From NCBI GenBank assembly GCA_003086435.1, contig QEFD01000182.1, forward strand, positions 1 to 6,144: a stretch of 6,144 nt of DNA, read 5' to 3'. The translations under genes and the position numbers were made by a program. This DNA is from Acidianus hospitalis. GTDB lineage: Archaea > Thermoproteota > Thermoprotei_A > Sulfolobales > Sulfolobaceae. Within the stretch, counting starts at the first letter, position 1. Every line of letters begins with the position of its first letter. The notes under the pieces were generated by a model. The model was given only the letters and a program-made list of their open reading frames with translations. It was not told where the DNA came from and did not search any database. Shown here piece after piece: positions 5,679 through 6,144 of this stretch.

Positions 5679-5760
5679 CGATTCGGGTTTACATCTCTCA
5701 TTTGAGGGGCAGACGAGAGGGTCAGAGACCCCCTCCTGTTCAAATTAACTACAGCAATAA
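5638..5760 (-). ncRNA. Candidate TnpB guide RNA (omega RNA) scaffold
   Basis: TnpB proteins work with an RNA made from the 3' end of their own gene plus the right end of the element, with the guide taken from the flanking DNA. This region fits. Read on the minus strand it has a 7-bp hairpin at 5717-5733 (arms GGGGGTC and GACCCTC, loop TCT, one G-T pair), a 5-bp hairpin at 5664-5676 (GAGGG, loop GAA, CCCTC) and a 4-bp hairpin at 5651-5661 (CCCT, loop TCC, AGGG), then GGAGGAAGTCAG at the edge. A CCCCTC at 5704-5709 could also pair with GAGGGG of the second hairpin, giving an alternative or pseudoknot fold. The guide would begin at about 5636 and read TTAGGTTTATACGAAGG. The 5' limit is a guess; the hairpins are plain in the sequence. 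Confidence 0.5.
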
Positions 5761-6144
5761 CGTCACGATCATTCTCATAACCACATGAACACCTAAACAA
5801 ACGATATCCTTTTTCTTCCATCTTTCTACCACACTTAGGACATAAAACAGAAGAATAACTAGCATTAACATACTTAACGACCATGCCATGCTTCCTAGCT
5901 TGCCACTCAATCCAATACTGCAAACGACGGTACTGCATCAGATACAACTTATCCCTAAACTCCTTAGGTAGTTTATCTACGTTCTTGATGAGGTTCTTAA
6001 GACTCTCCAACTTAATAACATTAGCACCAAAATCTTCAGCAATCTCAACAACCCACTTCCCAACCTTCCTAGCGAAATCCTCCATGACTCTCCTAGCCCT
6101 TTGATGGAAAGAACGAACTCTATACAAGATCCTCTTATTCTCCC
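5675..6144 (-). CDS. tnpB: RNA-guided endonuclease TnpB, C-terminal part (5' end outside window)
   Basis: The frame is open to the right edge: 155 codons are visible of a protein usually near 400 residues, so there is no start here; the TTG at 6127 is internal. Numbering from the first complete codon, the visible parts are a basic helical stretch ([19 protein letters not shown]), the second RuvC carboxylate Glu46 in IKLESLKNL, the zinc knuckle Cys101-x2-Cys104 and Cys118-x-Cys120, and the last RuvC acid Asp127 in [11 protein letters not shown]. TnpB is an RNA-guided DNA nuclease, ancestor of Cas12, that cuts the empty donor site and so keeps the element from being lost. All active-site residues in the visible part are intact. 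The frame ends NPNR-TGA, yet the same frame goes on as GEPSTLPGREEVS to a TAG at 5633-5635. This resembles the usual C-terminus of Sulfolobales TnpB, where a Trp (TGG) often follows NPNR, so the TGA may be a recent point mutation that trims about 14 dispensable residues. Confidence 0.88.
   Translation of the reverse strand, partial: ENKRILYRVRSFHQRARRVMEDFARKVGKWVVEIAEDFGANVIKLESLKNLIKNVDKLPKEFRDKLYLMQYRRLQYWIEWQARKHGMVVKYVNASYSSVLCPKCGRKMEEKGYRLFRCSCGYENDRDVIAVVNLNRRGSLTLSSAPQMRDVNPNR

Larger units (their letters stand above)
5637..6144 (-). mobile_element. Right part of an IS200/IS605-type (tnpB-bearing) insertion sequence
   Basis: The element runs in from the right edge and ends near 5637-5640, where tnpB-linked sequence gives way to the tail of an unrelated gene. 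The visible part is the last third of tnpB and the right end with its short GC-rich hairpins, in contrast with the AT-rich flank. IS605-type elements have subterminal hairpins and no long inverted repeats or target duplication, so none is expected here. The left end, and whether a tnpA gene is present, lie outside the window. An IS607-type element is the alternative, since it carries the same tnpB family. The exact boundary cannot be fixed without a second copy or an empty site. Confidence 0.72.

Noticed and set aside
5883..6104. Plus-strand frame of 73 codons opposite tnpB
   Set aside because: Antisense shadow of tnpB, which has clear RuvC and zinc-knuckle motifs.
6125..6127. TTG at 6127 as the start of the TnpB gene
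   Set aside because: The frame stays open to the right edge with TnpB-like residues (ENKRI) before it, and the N-terminal two thirds of the family are missing.

Overview
The window looks like a chromosomal segment of a thermoacidophilic archaeon of the order Sulfolobales. The evidence is AT-rich DNA, TATA-type promoters sitting about 25-30 bp before start codons (leaderless genes), few Shine-Dalgarno sites, the archaeal copper cluster CopT-CopM-CopA, a HEPN/MNT gene pair, and an IS200/IS605-type TnpB with the C-terminal wording typical of Sulfolobales elements. The genus cannot be settled from the sequence alone.

Region 1 (1-3158) is a complete copper-resistance locus. On the minus strand a 54-residue YHS/TRASH-type metal-binding protein (copM, 2390-2554) overlaps the start of the Cu(I)-exporting P1B ATPase copA (142-2397). 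Divergently, on the plus strand, lies copT (2640-3158), an HTH regulator with a C-terminal TRASH metal sensor. All control elements must fit in the 85 bp between copM and copT. The expected logic is that CopT senses copper and controls copMA, CopM binds cytosolic Cu(I), and CopA pumps it out.

Region 2 (3159-3463) has no intact gene. It holds what looks like the wreck of an archaeal AAA-type ATPase gene on the minus strand: a promoter and about 31 N-terminal codons, then a frameshifted C-terminal scrap.

Region 3 (3464-4221) is a two-gene HEPN/MNT operon on the minus strand, with the HEPN gene first and the nucleotidyltransferase overlapping its end behind a strong Shine-Dalgarno site.

Region 4 (4328-5678) is an MFS efflux-type transporter, preceded by a short coding-like tail of another gene that overlaps its start. 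Region 5 (about 5637 to the right edge) is the 3' end of a TnpB-bearing insertion sequence. Its right end, with three hairpins, should also be the 3' part of the TnpB guide RNA (omega RNA). The element abuts the gene tail in front of the MFS gene and probably broke that gene.

I found no CRISPR array, tRNA or rRNA. The most interesting parts are the TnpB right end with its predicted guide and the hybrid reading frame across the junction, the sequence departures in CopA, and the ATPase relic.
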